Origin: Nocardia terrae
GTDB lineage: Bacteria; Actinomycetota; Actinomycetes; Mycobacteriales; Mycobacteriaceae
NCBI RefSeq assembly: GCF_009760405.1
Contig: NZ_WRPP01000001.1
Span: forward strand, 1,798,001-1,862,000
Length of the DNA stretch: 64,000 nucleotides
Direction of reading: 5' to 3'
Under the pieces are notes generated by a model that did not search any database, had not been told where the DNA came from, and worked only from the letters and a program-made list of their open reading frames with translations. This document shows, in pieces, positions 39,591 to 49,546 of the stretch (positions are counted from its first letter, which is position 1; each line of letters begins with the position of its first letter). The translations under genes and the position numbers were made by a program.

Positions 39591-41561
39591 GTGTCCCAGC
39601 GACACGAGTCGACCGTCTCGGAGGACACCGGGGCAGCCGACCGGCCGAGTGCGGCGACCGCGAACGACACGGCCGGGCGTGACCGCCTCCGTCCGGGTCT
39701 GCTGGTCGGGGCGCTCGGGGTGGTGTTCGGGGATATCGGGACGAGCCCGATCTACACCCTGCGCACGGTGTTCGATCCGGCCGATCCACATCCGGTTCCG
39801 GTACGCGCCGAGAACGTCTACGGCGTTGTGTCGCTGGTGTTCTGGTCGATCCTGATCATCGTCACCGTCACCTACGTGCTGCTGGCGATGCGGACCGACA
39901 ACGACGGCGAGGGCGGGATCATGGCGCTGATCACCCTGGTCCGGCGTTGGTCGGCGGGCGGACGCACCGCGGCGGTGCTGGCCGCGCTCGGAATCTTCGG
40001 CGCGGCGCTGTTCTTCGGCGACAGCATGATCACGCCCGCCATCTCGGTGCTGTCCGCGGTGGAGGGTCTCGGGGTGGCGCAACCGGCGCTCGCGAAGGCG
40101 GTGGTTCCGGTCACCGCGCTGATCATCGTGCTGCTGTTCGCGTTTCAGCACCGCGGCACGGCATCGGTGGGCCGGTTGTTCGGGCCGGTGATGGTGGTGT
40201 GGTTCCTGACCATCGGGGCGTGCGGCATCGGTGGCATCGGACGGCATCCGGCGATTCTGCGGGCGCTGTGGCCCGGTTATGCGCTGGAATTCCTGGCCGG
40301 GCATTTCGGGATCGCCTTCTTCGCGCTGGCCGCGATCGTGCTGGCGATCACCGGCGCGGAGGCGCTGTACGCGGATCTGGGGCACTTCGGTCGCCGATCC
40401 ATCACCGGCGCATGGCTGCTGCTCGTGCTGCCCGCCTGCGTCCTGAGCTATCTCGGTCAGGCGGCGCTCGAACTCGAGGCGGGCGGCCATGTCGCGAGCC
40501 CGTTCTTTCTCCTGGTCCCGAGCTGGGGACGGCTGCCGATGGTGGCGCTGGCCACCATGGCGACGGTGATCGCCTCGCAGGCGGTGATCACCGGCGCGTA
40601 TTCGGTGGCCGCCCAGGCCGCGCGCATCGGCTATCTGCCGCGGCTGCGCATCGCCTACACCTCCGCGTCCACACCCGGGCAGATCTATGTGCCCTGGATC
40701 AATTGGCTGCTGCTGGTGTCGGTGCTGACGCTGGTCTTCGCGTTCCGCAGTTCCAGCGCCCTGGCCTTCGCCTTCGGTATGGCGGTGACCTGCACGATCA
40801 CCATCACGACCCTGCTGCTCGGCTATCTCGCGCACGCGCGCTGGGGACTGCCGCGCTGGCTGGTGGTGCTGGGCTGGACGCCGTTGCTCGCGGTGGATCT
40901 GCTGTTCGTGGCGGCCAACCTCACCAAGCTGGTGCGCGGGGCGTGGCTGCCGCTGCTGATCGGCCTGGTCGTGTTCACCGTCATGACCACCTGGCAACGC
41001 GGACGCCAGGTGGTCGCGACCGAGCGGAACCGGCTCGAAGGGCCGTTGCGCGAATTCCTCGACGAACTACGGGACGGGTCGAACCTGACGACCGTGGACG
41101 GGACGGCCGTATTCCTCGACCGCAGCAAGCAGACCGTGCCACTCGCCCTGCGCGCCAATGTGGAGCGCAACCGGATCCGGCATCGGCAGATCGTGATCGT
41201 CTCGGTGGAAACCGAGCCGGTGCCGAGGGTTTCCGCCGGCGATCGGATCGGGATCGACCATCTGGACTTCCGCGACGACGGCGTCGTCCACATCACCGCC
41301 CGCGTCGGCTACCTGGAGTCGCCCGATGTGCCCGCGGCGCTGGCCGGGCTCGACCCGCACGACACCGAGGGCGTGCTGGACCTGGATCGGGCGTCGTACT
41401 TCCTGTCCCATCTGGAGCTGCGGGCGGCCGAGCGACCCGCCATGTCCCGGTGGCGTACCCGGCTTTTCATCGCCATCAGCTATCTGTCCGCGGACGTGGC
41501 CGACGATTTCCGATTGCCGCGCGAGCGCACGGTGATCCTGGGCGAATTGCTCGAGGTGTGA
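39591..41561 (+). CDS. kup: KUP family potassium uptake protein
   Basis: This 656-residue membrane protein has the KUP signature LGVVFGDIGTSPIYTLRTVF at about 42-62, twelve predicted helices to about residue 470, and GGIMALITLVRR and FFGDSMITPAISVLSAVEGL in between. A cytosolic C-terminal domain of about 180 residues follows. It imports K+ with protons, useful in osmotic or acid stress. The GTG start follows GAGGAGGG. It lies in the stress island between the anti-sigma gene and katE, each with its own promoter-like element. Confidence 0.92.
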   Translation: MSQRHESTVSEDTGAADRPSAATANDTAGRDRLRPGLLVGALGVVFGDIGTSPIYTLRTVFDPADPHPVPVRAENVYGVVSLVFWSILIIVTVTYVLLAMRTDNDGEGGIMALITLVRRWSAGGRTAAVLAALGIFGAALFFGDSMITPAISVLSAVEGLGVAQPALAKAVVPVTALIIVLLFAFQHRGTASVGRLFGPVMVVWFLTIGACGIGGIGRHPAILRALWPGYALEFLAGHFGIAFFALAAIVLAITGAEALYADLGHFGRRSITGAWLLLVLPACVLSYLGQAALELEAGGHVASPFFLLVPSWGRLPMVALATMATVIASQAVITGAYSVAAQAARIGYLPRLRIAYTSASTPGQIYVPWINWLLLVSVLTLVFAFRSSSALAFAFGMAVTCTITITTLLLGYLAHARWGLPRWLVVLGWTPLLAVDLLFVAANLTKLVRGAWLPLLIGLVVFTVMTTWQRGRQVVATERNRLEGPLREFLDELRDGSNLTTVDGTAVFLDRSKQTVPLALRANVERNRIRHRQIVIVSVETEPVPRVSAGDRIGIDHLDFRDDGVVHITARVGYLESPDVPAALAGLDPHDTEGVLDLDRASYFLSHLELRAAERPAMSRWRTRLFIAISYLSADVADDFRLPRERTVILGELLEV

Positions 41562-41580
41562 GTCTCCCTTTCGAGGGTAA
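41556..41580 (+). promoter_or_regulatory. Near-consensus stress promoter, GTGT-N15-GGGTAA (katE)
   Basis: GTGT at 41556-41559, 15 bases, then GGGTAA at 41575-41580, 49 bases before the katE ATG and overlapping the kup stop codon. katE is a classic general-stress gene. Confidence 0.55.
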
Positions 41581-41629
41581 GCGGGGGATGCGGAGTCATC
41601 GGGGGCATCGAGCGGAGGAGGGTCGCCCT

Positions 41630-43732
41630 ATGGAGGGTGCGTCGAACGACAAACAGCGGCAGTTGGATTCGTACCGGATCGCTCGTGATCAGGGCCATCT
41701 GACCACGCAGCAAGGCGTGCGAGTGGACGGCACCGACGACGCGGTGAAGGTGGGGGACCGGGGCCCGACGCTGCTCTCGGACTTCCATGCGCGCGAGAAG
41801 CTCACGCATTTCGATCACGAACGCATCCCCGAGCGGGTGGTGCACGCGCGCGGCGCGGGAGCCTACGGGCGATTCCGGCCCTATGCCGGCTGGCTGGGCA
41901 AGTTCACCACGGCCCGGTTCCTGGCCGATCCGACCGTGGAAACGCCGGTCTTCGTGCGGTTCTCGACGGTGGCGGGTTCGCGCGGCTCCGCCGACACGGT
42001 GCGCGACATCCGCGGATTCGCCACCAAGTTCTATACCGCCGAAGGCAATTACGATCTGGTCGGCAACAACGTGCCGGTGTTCTTCATCCAGGACGGCATC
42101 AAGTTCCCCGACTTCGTGCACGCGGTGAAACCCGAGCCGCACAACGAGATTCCGCAAGCCGCCTCGGCGCACGACACGCTGTGGGACTTCGTATCGCTGC
42201 AGCCGGAGACGCTGCACGCGATCATGTGGCTGATGTCGGACCGGGCGCTGCCGCGCAGCTATCGGATGATGCAGGGTTTCGGCGTGCACACCTTCCGGCT
42301 CATCGACGCCGACGGGCAGGCGACCTTCGTCAAGTTCCACTGGCGGCCGAAACTCGGTGCGCACTCGCTGTTGTGGGAGGAATGCCAGCAGATCGCCGGG
42401 CACGATCCGGATTTCCACCGCCGCGACCTGTGGGACAGCATCGCCGCCGGGCAGTACCCGGAATGGGAGCTGGGCGTGCAGCTGGTCCCCGAGCACCGCG
42501 AGTTCGAATTCGAGTTCGACCTGCTGGACGCGACGAAACTGATTCCCGAGGAACAGATCCCGGTGCGGCCGGTCGGGTCGATGGTGCTCGACCGCAATCC
42601 GGACAACTTCTTCGCCGAGACCGAGCAGGTGGCGTTCCATACCGCGAACCTGGTCCCCGGCATCGATTTCACCGACGATCCGCTGCTGCAACTGCGCAAC
42701 TTCTCCTACCTGGACACACAGCTGATCCGCCTCGGCGGGCCCAATTTCGCCCAATTGCCGATCAACCGGCCGGTGGCCGAGGTCCGGCACCATCAGCGGG
42801 ACGGCTACGGGCAGCACACGATTCCCCAGGGGCAGGCCGCCTACACCGAGAATTCACTCGGCGGCGGATGCCCCGCGCTCGCCGACGAGGGCACGTTCCG
42901 GCACTATCCCGAACCGCTGTACGGCGCGCCCGTCCGCGCTCGCGGCGCGAAATTCCATGAGTACTACCGGCAACCGCGCATGTTCTGGCGCAGTATGTCC
43001 GGGCCGGAGGCCGATCACATCGTCGCCGCGTTCGCCTTCGAACTGGGCAAGCTGACCCGCCCGGTCATCCGGGAGCGCGTGGTCGAGCACCTGGCGCGCA
43101 TCGATGCGGACCTGGCGGTCCGGGTCGCCGCCGAGCTCGGTCTGGCCGTGCCCGACGCGCTCGCGCCGGCGGCCGACGGCATCGTGTCGCCCGCGCTGTC
43201 GCAGCTGAGCCTGCACGGCACCGGCATCGCCACGCGCAAGATCGCCGTGCTGGTCGCCGACGGGGTCGACGCGGACGGGCTGCGCCGGGTCCGCACCCAA
43301 CTGACCGCGCGCGGTGCCGTCGTGGAAACCCTTGCCCCGCACGGGGGCTCGGTGCGAGCCCAGGGAGCGAACGGGCAGACGCTCGCCGTGGACCGGGCGT
43401 TGGCGACGGTGTCGTCGGTGCTCTACGACGGTGTGCTGGTCGCGGGCGGTCCCGAGGCCGCGGACGCGCTCGGCGGGGACGGCGCCGCGGTGCATTTCGT
43501 GCTCGAGGCCTTCAAACACGCCAAACCGATCGGCGCGTTCGGCGACGGCACGGCCCTGCTGCGGCTCATCGGCCTGCCCGGGCCCGCCCAGACCGAGCTC
43601 GGCGCGGTGAACGGGGTCGTCGTCACCTCGTGCGCGGGTCGTGAGGTGCCCGGCCGGTTCGCCGACATGTTCGCGGAACTGCTTGCCGGGCATCGGGTGT
43701 GGCAGCGCGTCACACACGCCGTTCCGGCCTGA
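41630..43732 (+). CDS. katE: Large-subunit catalase HPII (KatE)
   Basis: This 700-residue heme catalase is of the large, clade-2 type. The catalytic His lies in [16 protein letters not shown], the Asn in [11 protein letters not shown], and the substrate-channel segment [11 protein letters not shown] follows. The C-terminal 150 residues ([20 protein letters not shown], then [20 protein letters not shown]) form the flavodoxin/DJ-1-like domain that distinguishes HPII from small catalases. It converts hydrogen peroxide to water and oxygen. GGAGGAGGG precedes the ATG, and the open frame further upstream is a shadow of kup. A stress-type promoter precedes it. Confidence 0.95.
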   Translation: MEGASNDKQRQLDSYRIARDQGHLTTQQGVRVDGTDDAVKVGDRGPTLLSDFHAREKLTHFDHERIPERVVHARGAGAYGRFRPYAGWLGKFTTARFLADPTVETPVFVRFSTVAGSRGSADTVRDIRGFATKFYTAEGNYDLVGNNVPVFFIQDGIKFPDFVHAVKPEPHNEIPQAASAHDTLWDFVSLQPETLHAIMWLMSDRALPRSYRMMQGFGVHTFRLIDADGQATFVKFHWRPKLGAHSLLWEECQQIAGHDPDFHRRDLWDSIAAGQYPEWELGVQLVPEHREFEFEFDLLDATKLIPEEQIPVRPVGSMVLDRNPDNFFAETEQVAFHTANLVPGIDFTDDPLLQLRNFSYLDTQLIRLGGPNFAQLPINRPVAEVRHHQRDGYGQHTIPQGQAAYTENSLGGGCPALADEGTFRHYPEPLYGAPVRARGAKFHEYYRQPRMFWRSMSGPEADHIVAAFAFELGKLTRPVIRERVVEHLARIDADLAVRVAAELGLAVPDALAPAADGIVSPALSQLSLHGTGIATRKIAVLVADGVDADGLRRVRTQLTARGAVVETLAPHGGSVRAQGANGQTLAVDRALATVSSVLYDGVLVAGGPEAADALGGDGAAVHFVLEAFKHAKPIGAFGDGTALLRLIGLPGPAQTELGAVNGVVVTSCAGREVPGRFADMFAELLAGHRVWQRVTHAVPA

Positions 43733-43791
43733 GCGGATCGACCACCACGGCCCGATCCCCCGATCCTGCCAGCTGATCGGACCGTGGCCCC

Positions 43792-43826
43792 GAGGGTCGC
43801 GCGGGTTGGCCACCCGCGCGACCCTC
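43792..43826. terminator. Bidirectional terminator after katE
   Basis: GAGGGTCGCGCGGGT and ACCCGCGCGACCCTC form a perfect 15-bp stem with a five-base loop TGGCC, between the convergent katE and GAF-domain genes. Confidence 0.85.
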
Positions 43827-43845
43827 TCCCATCCGAGGGAACCGA

Positions 43846-44328
43846 TCAGCGGTCGGCGCGGGTCCGGTGCGCGACCAGCAGGTCCGCCGTCTGTGCCACC
43901 GCGCTTTCGAAGGCGTCGTGATCGGCCGGTCCGAAGCCGTTGCAGCCTTCGCCGTACACGGTCAGCACACCGATCACGGTGCCGGCGCGCCGGACCGGTT
44001 CGCACAGCATCGACCGCACGCCGAGAGGTTTGACCTCGAATGCGTAATCGACCCAACGACTTTCGAGGGTGATGTCGGCGACCAGGATGGTGCGATCGAA
44101 TCGGATGGCCGCTCGGCACGGGCTGAGCGGGCACAGCATCGGCGCTTCCTCCAGGAGCTTGGCCCGGGGGCTGGACCAGTCCAGGGCGGTGAGCTCACCG
44201 TCGGCGTACGCGCTGATCCCGACCATGGGCCGCCCCGACAGTCCTCGAGAGACCAGGGCCGCGACGCTCTCGAGCGTTCGGTCAGCGGTGGCTTTCGGGG
44301 TACTCGGGTGCCGTGGTGGGGTTCGCAT
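43846..44328 (-). CDS. GAF-domain protein
   Basis: This 160-residue protein is essentially a single GAF domain (about 18-150): ESVAALVSRGLSGRPMVGIS, then CRAAIRFDRTILVADITLES and EPVRRAGTVIGVLTVYGEG. GAF domains bind small molecules or sense redox state. With no output domain, it may act as a separate sensor partner. The annotated start overlaps the upstream PAP2-DAGK gene by 47 bases, which is long, so a later start is possible. Cysteines at about 66, 71, 108 and 128 could serve redox sensing. Confidence 0.72.
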   Translation of the reverse strand: MRTPPRHPSTPKATADRTLESVAALVSRGLSGRPMVGISAYADGELTALDWSSPRAKLLEEAPMLCPLSPCRAAIRFDRTILVADITLESRWVDYAFEVKPLGVRSMLCEPVRRAGTVIGVLTVYGEGCNGFGPADHDAFESAVAQTADLLVAHRTRADR

Positions 44329-45931
44329 TCATTTGGGGTTCCCGGGTTCGCGACCGGGGAAACACCGGTGCGCCACCGGCGATTCGGTAGACGGCGAGGC
44401 GGCCCGCCACCGTGACGTGCACGCGGGTCGCGGTGCCGATCACCTCGCCGTCGGCGGTCAGCGGCTGCCGCGCGGCCAGCTGGATGATCGACTCCGGCCG
44501 ACGGGATTCGCCGTAGAGGTTCGAGCGTCCGATCGTGGTGAGCAGCACGGCCAGCGCGGCGCGCAGGCGTGACCAGCGCCGGTCGGCCCGCAGCCAGCGG
44601 ATGTCGAGCACTCCGGCGTCCAGGCGGTCGCGGAAGGCGGGGACCGCGTGGCGCGGCCGGTAGGGGCCGTTGCCGATGAACAGCACCCACACCCGCAGAC
44701 GACGACCGTCGAGGCGGATATCGATGGGCCGGGCCCGGCGTGCCACGGCGAGCAGCGCGGCGACGAAGGCGGGCCATCGCCCCCATCGCGCCCGCCACCT
44801 GCGGCGCAGCCGCACCATCTGCGGGTAGCTGCCGAGTCCGGCGGTGTTGAGTATGTGCCTGGTCCGCGGACCGGTTTCGTCGTCGTAGTCGATCCGCGCG
44901 ATGTCGACCTCCACGGCGTGCCCCGCGCGCAGGGCCGCGGCGGTTTCGGAGAGATCGAGGACACCCAGATCGCGGGCGAAGTGATTGAGCGTGCCGGTGG
45001 GAAACACCGCCAGCGGCAGGCCGTGGCGCAGCGCGACGACCGCGGCCGCGGCGAGGGTTCCGTCGCCGCCCGCGACCCCCAGGGCTCGCGGTGGTGGCGA
45101 GGCTTGCCGGACCGCTTGTTCGAGCCGCTCGATCGGATCGCCTCCCGGCTCGGTCCGGACGAGATCGGCGGCGGGCAGCAGCGCGGTGAGGTCGGGGCCC
45201 GGGTCGTAATCGGGGTCGCCCGCGGCGGGATTCACCAGGACGAGCAATCCTTCGCCGTCGAGGAGTTCGGGCGCGTGCGCCACCGGTCGCGCGCGTGCCG
45301 TGGCCGGGATGTGGGCGGGCCACCACCGCCGGGTCGCCACCGCGACACCGGCGCCCACCGCCGTACCGACGAGGACGTCGCTGCCCCAGTGCACGCCCGT
45401 ATGTATCCGCGAGTAGGCGACGGTGGCGGCCAACGGCGCGAGAACCAGTGCGGTGGTCGGGCTTTCGAGCGCGACCGCGGTGGCGAAGGCGGCCGCGGCC
45501 GCGCTGTGCCCCGAGGGGAACGAGGACGAGGTGGGCGCGGGGGACAGCCGCCGGCGTCCGGGCAGCAGGTCCGCGGCCGGTCGCCGGCGCCCGATGAGCG
45601 GTTTGAGGCCCGCGTCGACGATGAGGGCCGCGCTGCCCAGTGCGGCGACACCGCGCACGGCGGCGCGTCGCCGGGGGCCCTTGCGCAGGGCGAGGCCGCC
45701 CGCGATCAGCAGCCACAGCACGCCGAAATCGGCGCTGCGGGTGAGCTTCAGCAGACCGGCGTCGAGCGGCATGGGCGGCAGCTGTGCGACGGCGGCGGTG
45801 AGGGCGCGATCGGCGTGCCCGACCCGCCGGAAGTGCCGTCGCGCCCGGTCGCGATACCGGTGCAGGGGGCCGAATCCGTTGGCGCGCCGGGCATGCGGGT
45901 ATCTCGGCTGATGGGGCACGTCAGCGAGCAT
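44282..45931 (-). CDS. PAP2 phosphatase-diacylglycerol kinase fusion protein
   Basis: This 549-residue protein fuses two lipid enzymes. Residues 50-215 are a PAP2-type phosphatase with motifs KPLIGRRRP, SFPSGHSAA and SRIHTGVHWGSD among membrane helices. Residues 230-520 are a DAG/lipid kinase with LVNPAAG, GGDGTLAAAAVV and PTGTLNHFARDLG. The fusion could dephosphorylate and phosphorylate lipid head groups in one turnover cycle, as in other actinobacterial PAP2-DAGK proteins. ATG 45931 is chosen because it overlaps the upstream Rieske-FAD gene by 11 bases, indicating coupling. Confidence 0.85.
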   Translation of the reverse strand: MLADVPHQPRYPHARRANGFGPLHRYRDRARRHFRRVGHADRALTAAVAQLPPMPLDAGLLKLTRSADFGVLWLLIAGGLALRKGPRRRAAVRGVAALGSAALIVDAGLKPLIGRRRPAADLLPGRRRLSPAPTSSSFPSGHSAAAAAFATAVALESPTTALVLAPLAATVAYSRIHTGVHWGSDVLVGTAVGAGVAVATRRWWPAHIPATARARPVAHAPELLDGEGLLVLVNPAAGDPDYDPGPDLTALLPAADLVRTEPGGDPIERLEQAVRQASPPPRALGVAGGDGTLAAAAVVALRHGLPLAVFPTGTLNHFARDLGVLDLSETAAALRAGHAVEVDIARIDYDDETGPRTRHILNTAGLGSYPQMVRLRRRWRARWGRWPAFVAALLAVARRARPIDIRLDGRRLRVWVLFIGNGPYRPRHAVPAFRDRLDAGVLDIRWLRADRRWSRLRAALAVLLTTIGRSNLYGESRRPESIIQLAARQPLTADGEVIGTATRVHVTVAGRLAVYRIAGGAPVFPRSRTREPQMNANPTTAPEYPESHR

Positions 45932-47441
45932 ACGGTCCGGGAATCGGCGGTGACAGCGGTGCGAGATGACCGGTGGCGGGGCCTTCCAGCCGGGTGCCGT
46001 CGGCGGCGAAGCGGGAGCCGTGCAGCGGGCAGTCCCAGGATTTCTCGGCCGGATTCCAGCGCAGCACGCCACCCAGGTGCGGGCAGATCGCGGAGACGGC
46101 GGTGGTCGTGCCGTCCACCGTGGCGGTCGCGGACGGGCGGAATCCGCGGCGTTGCACGCGCCCATCGCCCTCCGCGACGGGACGGGCGGCGCCGTCGGTG
46201 CGGGCCAGATGCCACCAGCCCGCGCAGAATTCCAGTGCGACAGCGCCATTGGTGCGCACTGCGGCGGGCAGCGAGCGCAGTTCGCCCGGCCGCCAGGTGG
46301 CGAACGCCTCCGCCCAGTCCGGTGGCTTGCCGACGATCCGGCCGGCCAGCACCTGGGCGGCGGCCACGGCATTGGTGAAGCCCCACTTGGCGTATCCGGT
46401 GGCGAGCAGGATGTCGTCGCGGCCGGGCAGCAGCGGACCGGCATAGGGGAGTTCGCCGATCGGCAGATAGTCCTGGGCGGACCACCCGGTCATCGGCGTC
46501 GCCTCCGGGAACCAGCGCGCGGTCCACTCGCGCAGGTCGGCCAGGTGCTCTTCGGTGCGGTCCGAGCGCCCGACGACGTGACCGTTGCCGCCGACCAGCA
46601 AGACCTCGCCCGCGGGATCGGGGACGGTTCGCACCGACCGCGTGGGTTCCCCGGCGGTGATGTACATCGCGTGCGAAAGCTCGTGCGGCAGACGGTAAGC
46701 GGTGAGATACGACCTGACCGGCACCAGCCGGGTGAAGAATCCGCCCCGATCCAGGATCGGCGTCCCGGTGGCGAGGACGACGGTGCCCGCGCGCACCGGA
46801 CCGTATTCGGTGGCGAGCACGTGATCACCGCTGGCGGCGGCGCTGACGCCCTGTACCGGACTGGATTCGAAGATGGGCACCGCATGCGATTCCACCTCGG
46901 CGGCCAGCATCGCCAGCAGCGACATCGGATTCAGCTGAGTCTGATCCCGGAGCCTGACCGCGCCCAGCGCCGGAAACGGCGCGTCGATCCGCTCGGTGAA
47001 TTCGACGGGCAGCCCCGCCTCCCGCAGCGCACCGTATTCCCTGCGCGCGAAGGCGACTTCGCGTTCGGACTGCGCATAGGTGTACGCGTCGCCGGGTCTG
47101 CAGCCGACATCGTGCCCGGCGCAGTACTCCAGCAGCCATTGCTGCCCGGCCCGATTGCCGTCGAGGTAGGCCCGCAGCAGCGCGGCATCGTGGCGATGCC
47201 GGATGCGCTGCGCCCTGATGCCCTGCAGCAGGCTGACTTTGGCGGTGCTCGCCCCGGTCGTGCCGTCACCGATGCGCCGCCCCTCCAGCACCGCGACCTC
47301 GAGGCCGTGCCGGGCCAGCAGCAGCGCGGTGACCAGCCCGGTGAGACCGCCACCGACGACCACCACCTCGTAGCGCACCCCCGGGCTGACCCGTAGCCGC
47401 GCCGCGGCCGAGGTCCCGATATTCCACATTGGCGTCGTCAT
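45921..47441 (-). CDS. FAD-dependent oxidoreductase with C-terminal Rieske domain
   Basis: This 506-residue protein starts with a DAO-type FAD-binding region: YEVVVVGGGLTGLVTALLLA at about 24-43, then GTTGASTAKVSLLQG. A C-terminal Rieske [2Fe-2S] domain has CPHLGG (Cys about 452) and CPLHGS (about 471). Homologues are annotated as FAD-dependent oxidoreductases of unknown substrate; the Rieske cluster should pass electrons to or from the flavin. It has no signal peptide. It overlaps the PAP2-DAGK gene and is divergent from an SDR gene 41 bases away. Confidence 0.85.
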   Translation of the reverse strand: MTTPMWNIGTSAAARLRVSPGVRYEVVVVGGGLTGLVTALLLARHGLEVAVLEGRRIGDGTTGASTAKVSLLQGIRAQRIRHRHDAALLRAYLDGNRAGQQWLLEYCAGHDVGCRPGDAYTYAQSEREVAFARREYGALREAGLPVEFTERIDAPFPALGAVRLRDQTQLNPMSLLAMLAAEVESHAVPIFESSPVQGVSAAASGDHVLATEYGPVRAGTVVLATGTPILDRGGFFTRLVPVRSYLTAYRLPHELSHAMYITAGEPTRSVRTVPDPAGEVLLVGGNGHVVGRSDRTEEHLADLREWTARWFPEATPMTGWSAQDYLPIGELPYAGPLLPGRDDILLATGYAKWGFTNAVAAAQVLAGRIVGKPPDWAEAFATWRPGELRSLPAAVRTNGAVALEFCAGWWHLARTDGAARPVAEGDGRVQRRGFRPSATATVDGTTTAVSAICPHLGGVLRWNPAEKSWDCPLHGSRFAADGTRLEGPATGHLAPLSPPIPGPYAR

Positions 47442-47482
47442 GCCGGCCGGTTACCCGCGCGGCGCGGTGGTATTCGGACGAC

Positions 47483-48463
47483 ATGACACAGGATTCGCAA
47501 GATCGGCGCAAGGTTGTGGTGGTGACCGGGGCGAGCGCCGGGATCGGGCGGGCGGTCGCGCGCCGGTTCGGTGCCCAGGGGGCATCGGTCGGACTGCTGG
47601 CGCGTGGGCGCGCGGGTTTGGAGGCGGCGGCCGGGGAGGTCGTCGCGGCGGGCGGGCGCGCGCTGGCGCTGCCGGTCGATGTCGCCGAATACGCGGCCGT
47701 GGACGCGGCGGCCGGTCGGGTCGAGGAGGAACTGGGACCGATCGACGTGTGGGTGAATTCGGCTTTCACGTCGGTGTTCGCACCGTTCTGCGAGATCGAT
47801 CCGCTGGAGTATCGCCGGGTCACCGAGGTCACGTATCTGGGTTCGGTGCACGGCACCCGGGCCGCGCTGGCGCGCATGCGCCCGCGGGATCAGGGCGCGA
47901 TCGTGCAGGTCGGTTCGGCGTTGGGGGAGCGCTCGATTCCGCTGCAATCGGCGTATTGCGGAGCCAAACACGCGGTCAACGGGTTCGTGGAGGCCGTCCG
48001 GGTGGAACTGCTGCACGAGGGCAGCAACGTGCACATCACCATCGTTCAGGCCCCGGCGGTGAACACCCCGCAGTTCTCCTGGGTGCGGTCGCGGCTGCCG
48101 CGCAAGCCGCAGCCGGTGCCGCCGATCTACCAGCCCGAAGTGGTCGCCCGCGCCATCGCCTTCGCGGCCGAACATCCACGGCACAAACAGTATTGGGTCG
48201 GTGCTAGCACCGTCGGCACCGTGCTCGCCCAGCGGCTGGCTCCGGCGCTACTGGATCGGTATCTGGCCCGGACCGGTTTCGACAGTCAGCAGACCGACGC
48301 TCCGACCGGTTCGCGGCCGGACAATCTCTGGACGCCGCTGGACGAGGGGGACGGCCACGATTACGGCGCGCACGGCGACTTCGACGACCGGTCGCACTCG
48401 CGTAGTGCGCAGTCGTGGCTCACCCGGCGGATGCTGTCACTGGGTGGGTGGCGCGGGCGCTGA
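47483..48463 (+). CDS. Short-chain dehydrogenase/reductase
   Basis: This 326-residue SDR has the nucleotide motif VTGASAGIGRAVARRFG, the substrate region VNSAF, a serine at the end of QVGSALGERS, and the catalytic SAYCGAKHAVNGF with Tyr and Lys. It is longer than the usual 250 residues, with a C-terminal extension of about 75 residues rich in Asp and Arg. The reaction is a NAD(P)-dependent oxidoreduction of unknown substrate. Its last 27 bases overlap the 3' end of the convergent enolase-superfamily gene. ATG 47483 matches the family start. Confidence 0.85.
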   Translation: MTQDSQDRRKVVVVTGASAGIGRAVARRFGAQGASVGLLARGRAGLEAAAGEVVAAGGRALALPVDVAEYAAVDAAAGRVEEELGPIDVWVNSAFTSVFAPFCEIDPLEYRRVTEVTYLGSVHGTRAALARMRPRDQGAIVQVGSALGERSIPLQSAYCGAKHAVNGFVEAVRVELLHEGSNVHITIVQAPAVNTPQFSWVRSRLPRKPQPVPPIYQPEVVARAIAFAAEHPRHKQYWVGASTVGTVLAQRLAPALLDRYLARTGFDSQQTDAPTGSRPDNLWTPLDEGDGHDYGAHGDFDDRSHSRSAQSWLTRRMLSLGGWRGR

Positions 48464-49546
48464 AATCCGGTAGGGGCCCGCGGAAGCCGCCAATCGCATT
48501 CCGTGTCCGTACGGTTCGGCGTCCTGCCCGCGCGGCGCGATCCGGCCGTCGGAGACCTCCGGCGCGCCGGTCACCAGCAGTGGCTCCAGTCGCGCGTGAT
48601 CGACGAACCATTCGATGTGCCGCAATCGGGGTATCGCGGCGGCGATGCCCGCGTGCAGGGCGGGGGCGCAGTGCGCGGAGATGTCGCGGTGGTTGGCCGC
48701 GGCCACGGCGGTCGCGCCCAGGAATCCGGTGTAGCCGCCGCAGCGGGTCACATCCAGTTGCAGGCAGTCGACGACATCGATCAGGCGTTCGGCGTCGTAT
48801 TCGCTGTAGATGTACTCGCCCGCGGCCACGTCGCAGCGCACGCTGTCGCGGACGGTGCGCAGTCCGGCCGGGTCGTCGCTGGTGACGGGTTCCTCGAACC
48901 AGACGACGCCGAGCCGGTCGAGTTCTTCGCCGATGCGGCAGGCCTCGCCCGGCGTGTACGCGCCGTTGGCGTCGACCATGATCGCGGTCTGATCACCGAT
49001 CAGCTTGTCCACCAGAGTAATTCGTTCGAGGTCGCGTTCGTGCTCGACGCCGATCTTGATCTTCACCGCGGTGCACCCGGCTGTCTCCCAGCCGATGACC
49101 TGCTCGGTGAGCTGGTCGTCGGTGAGGTTGACGAAGCCGCCCGAACCGTACACGGCGGTCGCGCGGCGCACGGAGCCGAACAGCGCCTCCAGCGGGACCT
49201 CCATCAGGCGGGCCTTGAGGTCCCACAGGGCGATGTCGACGGCGCTCAGCGCGTGCGCGACCACCCCGGGCGTGCCGATATTGCGGCACGCGCGCCGCAG
49301 CCGGTGCCAGGTGTCGGTGACATCGTCGGGTGAGGTCTTGCGCAGCTCCGGTGCGAGGTGATGCTCGATGACCGCGGCGGCCGCGGGCGAGCTGTAGGTC
49401 CAGCCGAGCCCGCGTTCGTGCCCGGCGCGCAGGGAGACGACGACGGCGGTGGTGGAATCCCAGGCGAGGGTGCCGTCGGCCTCGGTCTGCGGGGTGGGGA
49501 ATCGGTAGCTGTCGACGGTGATGTCGTCGATGAGCGGTGTACTCAT
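48437..49546 (-). CDS. Enolase-superfamily protein (mandelate racemase/muconate lactonizing type)
   Basis: This 369-residue protein has an N-terminal capping domain and a barrel with the KxK pair in AVKIKIGVEHERD, metal ligands in MVDANGAYTP, WFEEPVTSDD and DVAAGEYIYS, and a catalytic His in ISAHCAPALH. It should abstract a proton alpha to a carboxylate, as in acid-sugar dehydratases. Its ATG overlaps the stop of the FAD/Fe-S oxidase gene upstream by four bases, so a sugar-acid or hydroxy-acid pathway with that oxidase is plausible. Confidence 0.82.
   Translation of the reverse strand: MSTPLIDDITVDSYRFPTPQTEADGTLAWDSTTAVVVSLRAGHERGLGWTYSSPAAAAVIEHHLAPELRKTSPDDVTDTWHRLRRACRNIGTPGVVAHALSAVDIALWDLKARLMEVPLEALFGSVRRATAVYGSGGFVNLTDDQLTEQVIGWETAGCTAVKIKIGVEHERDLERITLVDKLIGDQTAIMVDANGAYTPGEACRIGEELDRLGVVWFEEPVTSDDPAGLRTVRDSVRCDVAAGEYIYSEYDAERLIDVVDCLQLDVTRCGGYTGFLGATAVAAANHRDISAHCAPALHAGIAAAIPRLRHIEWFVDHARLEPLLVTGAPEVSDGRIAPRGQDAEPYGHGMRLAASAGPYRISAPAPPTQ

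Noticed and set aside
39947..41629. Open frame joined to the N-terminus of KatE
   Set aside because: It is a shifted reading of kup, has Arg/Gly-rich shadow composition and no domain; catalase starts at 41630 behind GGAGGAGGG.
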